From Magnetospirillum sp. (GTDB lineage: Bacteria > Pseudomonadota > Alphaproteobacteria > Rhodospirillales > Magnetospirillaceae): DNA of 10,000 nucleotides. The position numbers and the translations under genes are program-made. Positions within the stretch are counted from its first letter, which is position 1. Each line of letters starts with the position of its first letter. The stretch covers positions 1 to 10,000 of the forward strand of contig JAIWOG010000110.1 of NCBI GenBank assembly GCA_020217035.1, written 5' to 3'. The notes beneath the pieces are model-generated. The model ran no database searches. It was given only the letters and a program-made list of their open reading frames with translations, and was not told the DNA's origin. Shown in pieces: positions 1 to 6,569 of this stretch.

Positions 1-260
1 CCTCGGTGGCCAAGTGCGACGACGGCAATGGCGTGGTGGTGCTGACCGACATGTTCGGCGGCACGCCCTCCAACCTGGCCATTTCCATCATGGACAAGGC
101 CAAGGTCGAGGTCATCGCCGGCGTCAACCTGCCCATGCTGATCAAACTGGCCAGCGTGCGCCATTCCGAACCCTTGGCCGAGGCATGTTCCTCGGCCCAG
201 GATGCCGGGCGCAAATACATCAACGTCGCCTCCAAGCTTTTGACCCAGGACCGTAAATGA
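1..260 (+). CDS. PTS EIIA component, mannose (EIIA-Man) family, 3' part only
   Basis: Partial gene: the reading frame is open from the left edge (first whole codon at position 3) to TGA at 258-260, giving 85 visible residues. The segment DMFGGTPSN after a hydrophobic strand (VVVLT) is typical of the EIIA-Man fold, and the tail (NLPMLIKLASVR, then a helix ending near KYINVASKLL) fits the family C-terminus. EIIA-Man proteins are about 130 residues, so roughly the first 45, including the phosphorylated histidine, lie outside the window. In alphaproteobacteria such soluble EIIAs accept phosphate from HPr and are thought to be regulatory rather than part of a sugar permease. The stop overlaps the ptsH start (ATGA), indicating translational coupling. 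The GTG at position 6 is internal, not the start. Family assignment is confident; the physiological target is unknown. Confidence 0.88.
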   Translation, partial: SVAKCDDGNGVVVLTDMFGGTPSNLAISIMDKAKVEVIAGVNLPMLIKLASVRHSEPLAEACSSAQDAGRKYINVASKLLTQDRK

Positions 261-559
261 GCGCCGATTCCGCCCCGATCCTGGACAATCCCCTGACCTG
301 CCAGGCCACCATCTGCAACCGGCGCGGCCTGCACGCGCGGGCCGCCGCCAAGTTCGTGAAACTGGCCGCCACCTTCGACGCCCAGATCAACGTCGCCCAT
401 CGCGGCACCGAGGTGTCGGGCCTGTCGATCATGGGATTGATGATGCTGGCCGCCGCACCCGGCTGCGTCGTCGACCTGGCCGCCAGCGGCCCCCAGGCCG
501 CCCAGGCGCTGGAGTCCATCTGCGCCCTGATCGCCAACAAGTTCGACGAAGAAGACTAG
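257..559 (+). CDS. ptsH: HPr phosphocarrier protein
   Basis: This encodes a 100-residue HPr, the small cytoplasmic phosphocarrier between enzyme I and EIIA proteins. The active-site motif RGLHARAA places the phosphorylated histidine at residue 26. The second signature, SGLSIMGLMMLAA, places a serine at residue 57. The His-Ser spacing of 31 equals that of His15 and Ser46 in classical HPr, so the site used by HPr kinase/phosphorylase is retained. The protein carries about 11 extra N-terminal residues relative to classical HPr and a short acidic tail (DEED). The ATG overlaps the EIIA stop codon, and an AGGA at 247-250 lies six bases upstream, which supports this start. ptsI begins seven bases after the stop, so the genes are co-transcribed. 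Identity is confident; control by HprK is inferred from the conserved serine, because hprK is not in the window. Confidence 0.95.
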   Translation: MSADSAPILDNPLTCQATICNRRGLHARAAAKFVKLAATFDAQINVAHRGTEVSGLSIMGLMMLAAAPGCVVDLAASGPQAAQALESICALIANKFDEED

Positions 560-565
560 CCGCCC

Positions 566-2308
566 ATGGCCGAGATCGTCCTGGAAGGCATGGGGGTCAG
601 CCGGGGCGTCGCCATCGGCATCGTCCACCGCCACGATTCAGACCACGTGACGGTGCCGGAATTCTGCATCCTGCCCGGCCAGATCGAGGCCGAGAAGGCC
701 CGCTTCAGCAAAGCCGCCCTGGAAGCCGGCCAGCAAGTGGCCAGCTTGCAGGAAAAGGCCCGCACCCTGGACGGCTCGGCCGCCGAGGAACTGGGCTACC
801 TGCTGGACGCCTACCAGCAGATGCTGGGGGGATCACGGCTGATCCGGGGCGTCCACCGCCGCATCGAGACGGAAAAGATCAACGCTGAAGCCGCCGTCCA
901 GCACGAGATCGACCACATCGCCCGTGGCTTCGAGGCCATGGGCGATTCCTATCTGGCCGCCCGCGTCGCCGACATCCGCGACTTGGGCCGCCGGCTGATC
1001 CGCACCCTGACCGGCAAAACCTATCGGCCGTTTCAATCCCTGCCCCGAAACGCCGTCATCCTGGCCGAGGAACTGACCCCGGCCGACACCGCGCTTTTGG
1101 ATCCCGGCCACGTCGCCGCCATCGCCACCCAGTGGGGCGGCGCCGAAAGCCACACCGCCATCATGGCCCGCTCGCTGGGCCTGCCCGCCGTTCTGGGCCT
1201 GCCCGCCGGCCTGGGCGGGGCGCAATCCGGCGATGGGGTGGTGGTGGATGGCGCCAAGGGCCGGGTGGTGATCAACCCGACGGCCGAGACCCTGGCCCTT
1301 TATCGCCAGGCCCGCGCCAAGTTCCTGCGCGAACGCCGGGCCCTGGGGCGGCTGCGCGACCTGCCGGCCGAGACCCGCGACGGCATCCGCCTGACGTTGC
1401 AGGCCAACATCGAATTGCCGTCCGAGATGGATTCGGTGCTGGCCGCCGGCGCCGAGGGCATCGGCCTTTTCCGTTCCGAATTCCTTTACATGAACCGCGA
1501 CGACCTGCCGGGCGAGGACGAGCAATATGCCTTGATGCGCCAGGTGGTGGAACGCCTGGACGGTCGGCCGGTGACCATCCGTACCCTGGATGTGGGCGGC
1601 GACAAGCTGGCCCACAGCTTGGGCATGATCCCCGGCCCCAACCCGGCTTTGGGCCTGCGCGCCGTGCGGTTGTCGCTGGCCCGGCCGGAACTTCTGCAAA
1701 CCCAGATGGCGGCCATCCTGAGAGTGGCCCTGCACGGCCCGGTGCGCATCTTGCTGCCCATGGTCGCCACCATCGACGAGGTGGTCGCCGCCCGCAACGC
1801 CCGCGACGCCGCCGCCTGCGCCTTGAAGGCCGCCGGCCACACCCTGCCCGAGCCGCTGCCGCCCTTGGGGGTGATGATCGAGATTCCGGGCGCCGCCCTG
1901 TCGGCGGATTCGCTGGCTCGCCACGCCGACTTCTTTTCCATCGGCACCAACGACCTGACCCAGTACACCCTGGCCATCGACCGCGCCGACGAAAGTGTCG
2001 CCCACCTTTACAACCCGCTGCACCCGGCGGTGTTGCGGCTGATCCAGTTCGCCGCCGAGGCCGCCAACCGCGCCCGCATTCCGGTCGGCGTCTGCGGCGA
2101 GATCGCCGGCGACCCGCGCTATGCCGGCCTGCTGCTGGGCCTGGGCATCCACGATTTGTCCATGTCGGCCACCAACATCCCCATGGTGAAAAAGCGTCTG
2201 CGCGGCCTGGACCACGCCCAGGCCCGCGGCTTCGCCTTCCAGGTGATGAACCAAAGCGACCCGGCCCGCATCTCGACCTTGCTGGAAGAGTTCAACCGGA
2301 CCGTTTGA
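566..2308 (+). CDS. ptsI: Phosphoenolpyruvate-protein phosphotransferase (PTS enzyme I)
   Basis: This 580-residue protein matches the usual length of classical enzyme I (about 575). It autophosphorylates from PEP and passes the phosphate to HPr in the cytoplasm. Seen in order: N-terminal HPr-binding helices (about 30-145); the phosphohistidine domain with GGAESHTAIMARSLG, active His196; then the PEP-binding barrel with GLFRSEFLYM (300-309), LDVGGDK (341-347), the strand ILLPMV, MIEIPGAAL (437-445), FFSIGTNDLTQYTLA (456-470) and VGVCGEIAGDP, with the catalytic Cys510. It begins directly with the enzyme I N-terminal domain and has no GAF domain, so it is the PtsI rather than the PtsP (EI-Ntr) type. 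It is third in the EIIA-HPr-EI operon. Its last 17 bases overlap the convergent antiporter gene. All expected catalytic motifs are present. The Shine-Dalgarno before ATG 566 is weak, consistent with coupling to ptsH. Confidence 0.96.
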   Translation: MAEIVLEGMGVSRGVAIGIVHRHDSDHVTVPEFCILPGQIEAEKARFSKAALEAGQQVASLQEKARTLDGSAAEELGYLLDAYQQMLGGSRLIRGVHRRIETEKINAEAAVQHEIDHIARGFEAMGDSYLAARVADIRDLGRRLIRTLTGKTYRPFQSLPRNAVILAEELTPADTALLDPGHVAAIATQWGGAESHTAIMARSLGLPAVLGLPAGLGGAQSGDGVVVDGAKGRVVINPTAETLALYRQARAKFLRERRALGRLRDLPAETRDGIRLTLQANIELPSEMDSVLAAGAEGIGLFRSEFLYMNRDDLPGEDEQYALMRQVVERLDGRPVTIRTLDVGGDKLAHSLGMIPGPNPALGLRAVRLSLARPELLQTQMAAILRVALHGPVRILLPMVATIDEVVAARNARDAAACALKAAGHTLPEPLPPLGVMIEIPGAALSADSLARHADFFSIGTNDLTQYTLAIDRADESVAHLYNPLHPAVLRLIQFAAEAANRARIPVGVCGEIAGDPRYAGLLLGLGIHDLSMSATNIPMVKKRLRGLDHAQARGFAFQVMNQSDPARISTLLEEFNRTV

Positions 2309-4091
2309 CCAGCTTGCGCAGCCGCTGGCGCACTTCCCGACCGGACGGAAACAACGGCAGACGCGGCTTGTCGATCTGGGTCGGTTCGGTGGCCAGACCG
2401 ATTTCGATGATGGAATCGTCCGGCCCCAAGGCACGGACGATCAGTTCCACCTCGCCCAGGGCGATGCGGTCGCCGACCCCCACATGCCGGCCCAAGGTGT
2501 CGACCATCCACTGCGCCACGGTGACGTCCTGGCAATCGGGCGACATGGCCAGGCCGTACAGCAGCCCCAAATCGGTCATCCTGGCCTGCGGGTCGATGGG
2601 GAAGTCGCCGAAGAACTGGCGGTCGGCCTCGGCGGCGCCGGCCGGGCTGGCGAAAAGACGGTCCAATTGGGTGACCCGGTCGGGTCGGGCGAACAGCCAC
2701 ACCAGGTCGCCGGGCCGCAGGGATTGCACCGTCACCCCCAGCAACGAGCGGCCGTCGCGCACCACCAGGGACGGCGTCGCCCAGCGCGGCAGCTTGTGGC
2801 CCTGGGCCACCAGGGATTCGGGCACGATGCGGTACGACACCAATTCGTGGCGGGCGCCGGGGATTTCCAGCTCCATGCGCTCGACCGGGCCGATGCGGCG
2901 CGGCACCACCTGGCCCAGCCAACGGGCGACCGGCGCCAGCGTCCATCCCTGCACCGCCAGCGACACCAGCACCACCAGGAAGGCGACGTTGAAGAACAGC
3001 CGGCCGTTTTCCATGCCCGCCACCATGGGCAGCACCGCCAGCAGGATGGACACGGCGCCGCGCAAGCCGACCCAGGCGACGAAGGCGGTTTCGTTGCGGT
3101 TGGTGCGGAACGGCAGCAACCCCACCCACACCGCCAGCGGCCGGGCGACGAAGATCAGCACGGCGGCCACCGCCAGGGACGGCAAGATCAAAGGGATGAA
3201 TTCCGACGGCGTCGCCAACAGCCCAAGGGTCAAGAACATGGCGATCTGCGCCAGCCACGAGGCGCCGTCCTGGAAGCGTCGCATGGTGTCAGGCGCCACC
3301 AAGGTGGAATTGCCGGCCACCAATCCGGCCACGTAGACCGCCAGGAAGCCCGAGCCACCGATGGCCGCGGTGCCGGCGAACAGCACCAGGGCCAGGGCCA
3401 GGGCGGCGATGGGCATCAACCCGCGTTCCAGCCCCAGTCGGTTGACCGCCTGGACGATCAGGGCGCCGCCAGCCAGCCCCAGCACGCCGCCGATGCCGAA
3501 CTGGCGAGCCAATTCCAGGATCACGTAAAGGCCGAAGCCGGCATGGGTGGACCGATCGACGATGAATTGCAGCAACACCATGGTCAGGAAGATGGCCATG
3601 GGATCGTTGCTGCCCGATTCCACTTCCAGGATCGAGCGCACGCGGTCACGCACGGTGATGCCGCCCACCCGCAGCAGGAAGAACACCGCCGCCGCGTCGG
3701 TGGAAGCGACGATGGAGCCCAGAAGAAGGGCTTGCAGCCAATCCAGGCCCAGCAGGTAATGGCTGGGCACCGCCACCACCGCCGCGGTGATCACCACGCC
3801 GACGGTGGCCAGCGACAACGACGGCAGGGCGGCTTGGCGCACGCTTTTGTAGGGGGTGTGGAAGCCGGCGTCGAACAGCACCACGGCCAAGGCGATGGAC
3901 CCCACCAGATAGGCGGTGCCGACGTCGTCGAAACCCAGGCCGCCGGGGCCGTCGGTGCCGGCCAGCAGGCCGATGCCCAGGAACACCAGCAGCAAGGGGG
4001 CGCCGACGCGATAGGACAACAGGCTGGAGAACACGCTGACCGAAACCAGCGCCGCCAGGACCAGGATCATCGCATTCAGGCTGTCGACCAC
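2292..4091 (-). CDS. nhaP2: CPA1-family K+/H+ (or Na+/H+) antiporter, CvrA/NhaP2 type
   Basis: This is an inner-membrane cation/proton antiporter of 599 residues from the GTG chosen here. Residues 1 to about 385 are a chain of hydrophobic segments of the Na+/H+ exchanger fold, with the CPA1 signatures ASTDAAAVFF (Asp132) and EVESGSNDP (Asn162, Asp163), plus WVGLRGAVS near 338-346. A cytoplasmic tail follows: an RCK_C/TrkA_C-like region at about 405-470 (ELVSYRIVPES through GDLVWLFAR), then a CorC/HlyC-like region at about 493-567. This order matches the CvrA/NhaP2 group, whose characterised members exchange K+ for H+ and aid volume or pH control; substrate choice here is inferred. The frame is open to a TTG at 4112, but the AAGGAG at 4097-4102 fits GTG 4091. 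ATG 4070 is a less likely alternative. It converges on ptsI with a 17-base overlap and diverges from the Kef-type gene. Confidence 0.92.
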   Translation of the reverse strand: MVDSLNAMILVLAALVSVSVFSSLLSYRVGAPLLLVFLGIGLLAGTDGPGGLGFDDVGTAYLVGSIALAVVLFDAGFHTPYKSVRQAALPSLSLATVGVVITAAVVAVPSHYLLGLDWLQALLLGSIVASTDAAAVFFLLRVGGITVRDRVRSILEVESGSNDPMAIFLTMVLLQFIVDRSTHAGFGLYVILELARQFGIGGVLGLAGGALIVQAVNRLGLERGLMPIAALALALVLFAGTAAIGGSGFLAVYVAGLVAGNSTLVAPDTMRRFQDGASWLAQIAMFLTLGLLATPSEFIPLILPSLAVAAVLIFVARPLAVWVGLLPFRTNRNETAFVAWVGLRGAVSILLAVLPMVAGMENGRLFFNVAFLVVLVSLAVQGWTLAPVARWLGQVVPRRIGPVERMELEIPGARHELVSYRIVPESLVAQGHKLPRWATPSLVVRDGRSLLGVTVQSLRPGDLVWLFARPDRVTQLDRLFASPAGAAEADRQFFGDFPIDPQARMTDLGLLYGLAMSPDCQDVTVAQWMVDTLGRHVGVGDRIALGEVELIVRALGPDDSIIEIGLATEPTQIDKPRLPLFPSGREVRQRLRKLVKRSG

Positions 4092-4096
4092 GTCAT

Positions 4097-4102
4097 CTCC
4101 TT
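4097..4102 (-). promoter_or_regulatory. Ribosome binding site deciding the nhaP2-type antiporter start
   Basis: On the minus strand the sequence reads AAGGAG, then ATGAC, then GTG at 4091. This strong Shine-Dalgarno with a five-base spacer argues for translation from GTG 4091. The upstream TTG at 4112 is disfavoured because the site would then lie inside the coding region. An ATG at 4096-4094 falls in a different frame and is not the start. Confidence 0.7.
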
Positions 4103-4199
4103 GCGCTTCCAATCAATTGGTTTAAGGGGGCTGGGCGTGGTTGTCCAGTGATGGTAATGACTGTGCGCTTGCGCCAGAATGCATTCCCCCAAAACCTGC

Positions 4200-4203
4200 G
4201 GAG
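4200..4203 (+). promoter_or_regulatory. Ribosome binding site deciding the Kef-type antiporter start
   Basis: GGAG at 4200-4203 lies eight bases before GTG 4212. The in-frame ATG at 4179 has no purine-rich motif at a suitable distance. Starting at 4212 also gives an N-terminus (MHHGIIVDVLVFLA) that enters the first membrane segment at once, as is usual in this family. Confidence 0.55.
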
Positions 4204-4211
4204 CCCCTTTC

Positions 4212-5921
4212 GTGCATCACGGCATCATCGTCGACGTCCTTGTCTTCCTGGCCATCGCGGTGCTGGTGTCGCCGCTGTGCCACCGGATCAAGGTCAGTCC
4301 GGTGCTGGGCTACCTGGTGGCCGGCTCGGTGGTGGGGCCGGCCGGACTGGAAGTGATTTCCGACAACGAAAGCACCCGGTCCCTGGCCGAACTGGGCATC
4401 GTCTTCCTGTTGTTCATGATCGGCCTGGAACTGTCGTGGGACCGCCTGCGGGTCATCCGCCACTTCATCTTCGGCCTGGGCAGTGCCCAGGTCCTGGGCT
4501 GCGGCTTGGCGGCCACATTGGTGTTGTCGGCCCTGGTGCCCACCTTGTCGCTGCCCGGCGCCATCGTGGTCGGACTGGCGCTCGCCTTTTCCTCGACCGC
4601 CTTCGTGCTGCAGATCTTGTCCGAGCGCGGAGCGCTGACCAGCCAGACCGGCCGTGTGGCGGTGGCGGTGCTGATCTTGCAGGATTTGGCGGTGGTGCCG
4701 TTGTTGGTGCTGATCCCCTTGTTGGGGGCCGGCGGCGGAATCTGGGACATGGCCTGGGGCATGGGAATCGCCATGACCAAGGCGGCGCTGGCCATGGTCA
4801 CCATCTTCGTGGTGGCGCGTCTGGCGCTTCGGCCGCTGTTCCAGGCGGTGGCCGCCACCCGTTCGCCGGAAGTGTTCGTCGCCGCCGCCCTGTTCGCGGT
4901 GATCGGCACGTCGTTCGCCACCGAATCCGTCGGCTTGTCCCATTCCCTGGGCGCCTTCCTGGCCGGCGTGATGCTGGCCAGCACCGAGTTCCGCCATCAG
5001 GTGGAAGCCGACATCCTGCCCATCCGCGGCCTGTTGATGGGCTTGTTCTTCCTGACCGTGGGCATGACCGTCAATCCCGCCGAACTGGTGGCCGACCTGC
5101 CCACCACCGCCATCGGCGTCGGCCTGCTGCTGGGGATCAAGACCGTCATCCTGGCGGCCTTGGCCATGGCCTTCCGCTTCCCCTTGGGCACCGCCCTGCA
5201 TTTGGGGCTGCTGCTGGCGCAGGGCGGCGAGTTCGCCTTCGTGGTGCTGGCCCGCGCCCAGCAGAACATGCTGCTGGGGCCGGTCACCGCCGAGTTGATC
5301 ACCGGCGTCGTCGCCATCAGCATGGCGGCCACCCCGGTCCTGGCCATCTGCGGCGAATGGATCGCCCGCCGGCGTCAGCAGGCCACCTCGCGACCGGCCG
5401 AGCCCGACGACGAAACCAAGGATCTGGCCAACCACGTCATCGTCGCCGGTTGCGGCCGCGCCGGCCAGATCGTGCTGTCGGTGCTGCGCGACCAGAACAT
5501 CCCCTTCGTCGCCATCGAGCGCGAGCCTTTGCTGGTCGAGACCCTGCGCAAGAACGGCCTGCCGGTCTATTTCGGCGACATCCGCAAGCTGGAAGTGCTG
5601 AAGGCGGTGGGCGGAGACCGTGCCCGCGCCGTGGTGTTGACCATCGACTCGGGGTCCAGCCGCGAGAAGCTGGTGCCGCGCCTGCACGAGTTGTTCCCCC
5701 ATTTGCACATCCTGGTCCGCGCCCGCGACCGTCGTCAGGCCCGAGGGCTGGAACTGGGGGGCGCGGCGGCGGTGGTGCCGGAAATCCTGGAAGGCAGCCT
5801 GCAATTGTCCGGACAGGTGCTGCGCCATCTGGGCACCCCGGCCGAGGAAGTGAGCGTCTTGCTGGAAGAATACCGGCGCGACGACTACGCCAAGCTGGAA
5901 CTGACCCGCGAGAGGGACTGA
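4212..5921 (+). CDS. CPA2-family Kef-type K+/H+ antiporter with C-terminal TrkA_N domain
   Basis: This is an integral membrane monovalent cation/proton antiporter of the KefB/KefC-like CPA2 group, 569 residues from the GTG used here (580 from ATG 4179). Residues 1 to about 380 hold many hydrophobic segments with family motifs: GYLVAG (33-38), GLELSW (71-76), LILQDLAVVPLL with Gln157-Asp158 at the transport site, LGAFLAGVMLAS, FFLTVGMTV and GGEFAF (338-343). A cytoplasmic Rossmann domain follows from about 408, with a GCGRAG nucleotide-binding loop (413-418) and an acidic residue (Glu436) at the expected end of the second strand, indicating TrkA_N/RCK-type binding of NAD(H) or a similar ligand. 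No separate TrkA_C domain is evident. E. coli KefC is glutathione-gated and pairs with KefF; no KefF-like gene is seen here, so gating is unknown. It ends four bases before the convergent receiver gene. Confidence 0.92.
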   Translation: MHHGIIVDVLVFLAIAVLVSPLCHRIKVSPVLGYLVAGSVVGPAGLEVISDNESTRSLAELGIVFLLFMIGLELSWDRLRVIRHFIFGLGSAQVLGCGLAATLVLSALVPTLSLPGAIVVGLALAFSSTAFVLQILSERGALTSQTGRVAVAVLILQDLAVVPLLVLIPLLGAGGGIWDMAWGMGIAMTKAALAMVTIFVVARLALRPLFQAVAATRSPEVFVAAALFAVIGTSFATESVGLSHSLGAFLAGVMLASTEFRHQVEADILPIRGLLMGLFFLTVGMTVNPAELVADLPTTAIGVGLLLGIKTVILAALAMAFRFPLGTALHLGLLLAQGGEFAFVVLARAQQNMLLGPVTAELITGVVAISMAATPVLAICGEWIARRRQQATSRPAEPDDETKDLANHVIVAGCGRAGQIVLSVLRDQNIPFVAIEREPLLVETLRKNGLPVYFGDIRKLEVLKAVGGDRARAVVLTIDSGSSREKLVPRLHELFPHLHILVRARDRRQARGLELGGAAAVVPEILEGSLQLSGQVLRHLGTPAEEVSVLLEEYRRDDYAKLELTRERD

Positions 5922-5925
5922 ACCC

Positions 5926-6357
5926 TCAGCAGGCGGGGCCGATGCCGCGGGCCACCGCGTCCTGGAGTTGACGCGAACTGACCGGCTTGCGCAGCAGTGG
6001 AAAGCCGGTGGAAGCGGCGTCGCGCAGGGTCTCGATCGAGGTCTCTCCGGTCACCAGCAATCCCGGAATGTCATGGCCGAAAGCCTGACGCAGCAATTCG
6101 ATGGCTTGGGTGCCGGTGTGGTCGTCGGACAAACGGTAATCGGCGACGATGAAGTCCGGGTTGCGGCGCAAGGCGACAAGTCGAGCCAAGGCGGAAGCGG
6201 CGCTGTCGGCACCGACGAATTCATAGCCCCAACCTTCGAACATCAATTCATAAGCACTCAGCACCATCGGCTCGTCCTCGATCACCACGATCAAAGGGGA
6301 CTTGCTGGTATCATTGCTTGCCGCCACAGCCGCCATTCCTGAATCCTGCGCACACAT
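5926..6357 (-). CDS. Stand-alone response regulator receiver domain protein
   Basis: This 143-residue protein is almost entirely one CheY-like receiver domain. All the key residues are visible: the acidic pocket in VVIEDEP (Glu27, Asp28, Glu29), the phosphoacceptor Asp73 in IVADYRL, the switch Thr103 in LLVTGETS and Lys124 in LLRKPVS. There is no DNA-binding or enzymatic output domain; the chain stops just after the last helix. The VADYRL, VTGETS and LLRKP wording resembles receivers fused to hybrid histidine kinases, so it may be a phosphorelay intermediate or a single-domain regulator. No kinase gene is in the window, so its partner is unknown. The frame stays open to 6540, but that stretch is AT-rich and unlike protein. 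ATG 6357 has AAGGG eight bases upstream. ATG 6336 (136 residues) has AGGA seven bases upstream and is an equally fair start. Confidence 0.88.
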   Translation of the reverse strand: MCAQDSGMAAVAASNDTSKSPLIVVIEDEPMVLSAYELMFEGWGYEFVGADSAASALARLVALRRNPDFIVADYRLSDDHTGTQAIELLRQAFGHDIPGLLVTGETSIETLRDAASTGFPLLRKPVSSRQLQDAVARGIGPAC

Positions 6358-6569
6358 CCCTACCACCCTTGGATAATGGCCGAATTCCAGAACCGCTCCC
6401 AGCCTACAATCGGTATGTTGTCTCCCCACCTTTAGAACACATACAAACATCCTATTCGAAACAGCTTCACCATACCGGTTGCCTTTGCGGCGGAAATTGG
6501 CTCTTACTTCACCATTGTCGGAAAAACGGGAGCCCGCCACTCCCCCCAGTCCATAGGCCCAGAATCTCC
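6358..6569. promoter_or_regulatory. AT-rich divergent intergenic region upstream of nadA and the receiver gene
   Basis: These 212 bases separate the divergent receiver and nadA starts and are less GC-rich than the flanking genes (26 of 60 bases G or C at 6421-6480). The region must hold the nad operon promoter and probably the receiver gene promoter. A weak -35-like TTGCCT occurs at 6479-6484, without a convincing -10 at the proper spacing. No clear operator repeat or riboswitch-like fold was recognised. Assignment rests on position and composition. Confidence 0.45.

Larger units (their letters stand above)
4092..4211. promoter_or_regulatory. Divergent intergenic region between two antiporter genes, with a short inverted repeat
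   Basis: About 120 bases separate the two chosen GTG starts, so both antiporter promoters and any operators must lie here or extend into the coding regions. The clearest element is CCAATCAATTGG at 4109-4120, with arms CCAAT and ATTGG around a two-base spacer, a possible operator half-site pair. A second small symmetric element, GCGCTTGCGC, lies at 4166-4175. No convincing -35/-10 pair could be picked by eye on either strand. The regulatory role is inferred from gene arrangement. Confidence 0.4.

Noticed and set aside
2309..2340. Hairpin near TGCGC/GCGCA as a terminator after ptsI
   Set aside because: It lies inside the coding region of the opposite antiporter gene, has an imperfect stem with almost no loop, and has no T tract.
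833..2434. Minus-strand open frame of 533 codons opposite ptsI
   Set aside because: The translation is rich in G, Q, H and V with no family motifs, and it lies opposite a well-supported enzyme I. It is a typical shadow frame in GC-rich DNA.
2484..4151. Plus-strand open frame of 555 codons opposite the nhaP2-type gene
   Set aside because: The product is dominated by Q, H, G and D, reflecting the antisense of a hydrophobic protein. No recognisable domain.
4122..5828. Minus-strand open frame of 568 codons opposite the Kef-type gene
   Set aside because: Low-complexity Q/H/G-rich translation, antisense to membrane segments; not a plausible protein.
6358..6540. N-terminal extension of the receiver protein to 6540
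   Set aside because: The translation does not resemble a receiver or a membrane or signal segment, base composition is intergenic, and two downstream ATGs have ribosome binding sites.
6318..6569. N-terminal extension of nadA from the upstream TTG
   Set aside because: The added residues are proline/histidine-rich and absent from known NadA proteins. They overlap the start of the receiver gene and lie in the AT-rich intergenic region.
6358..6569. NAD+-sensing riboswitch (nadA motif) before nadA
   Set aside because: I could not find the conserved paired core, and that RNA class is known mainly from Acidobacteriota.
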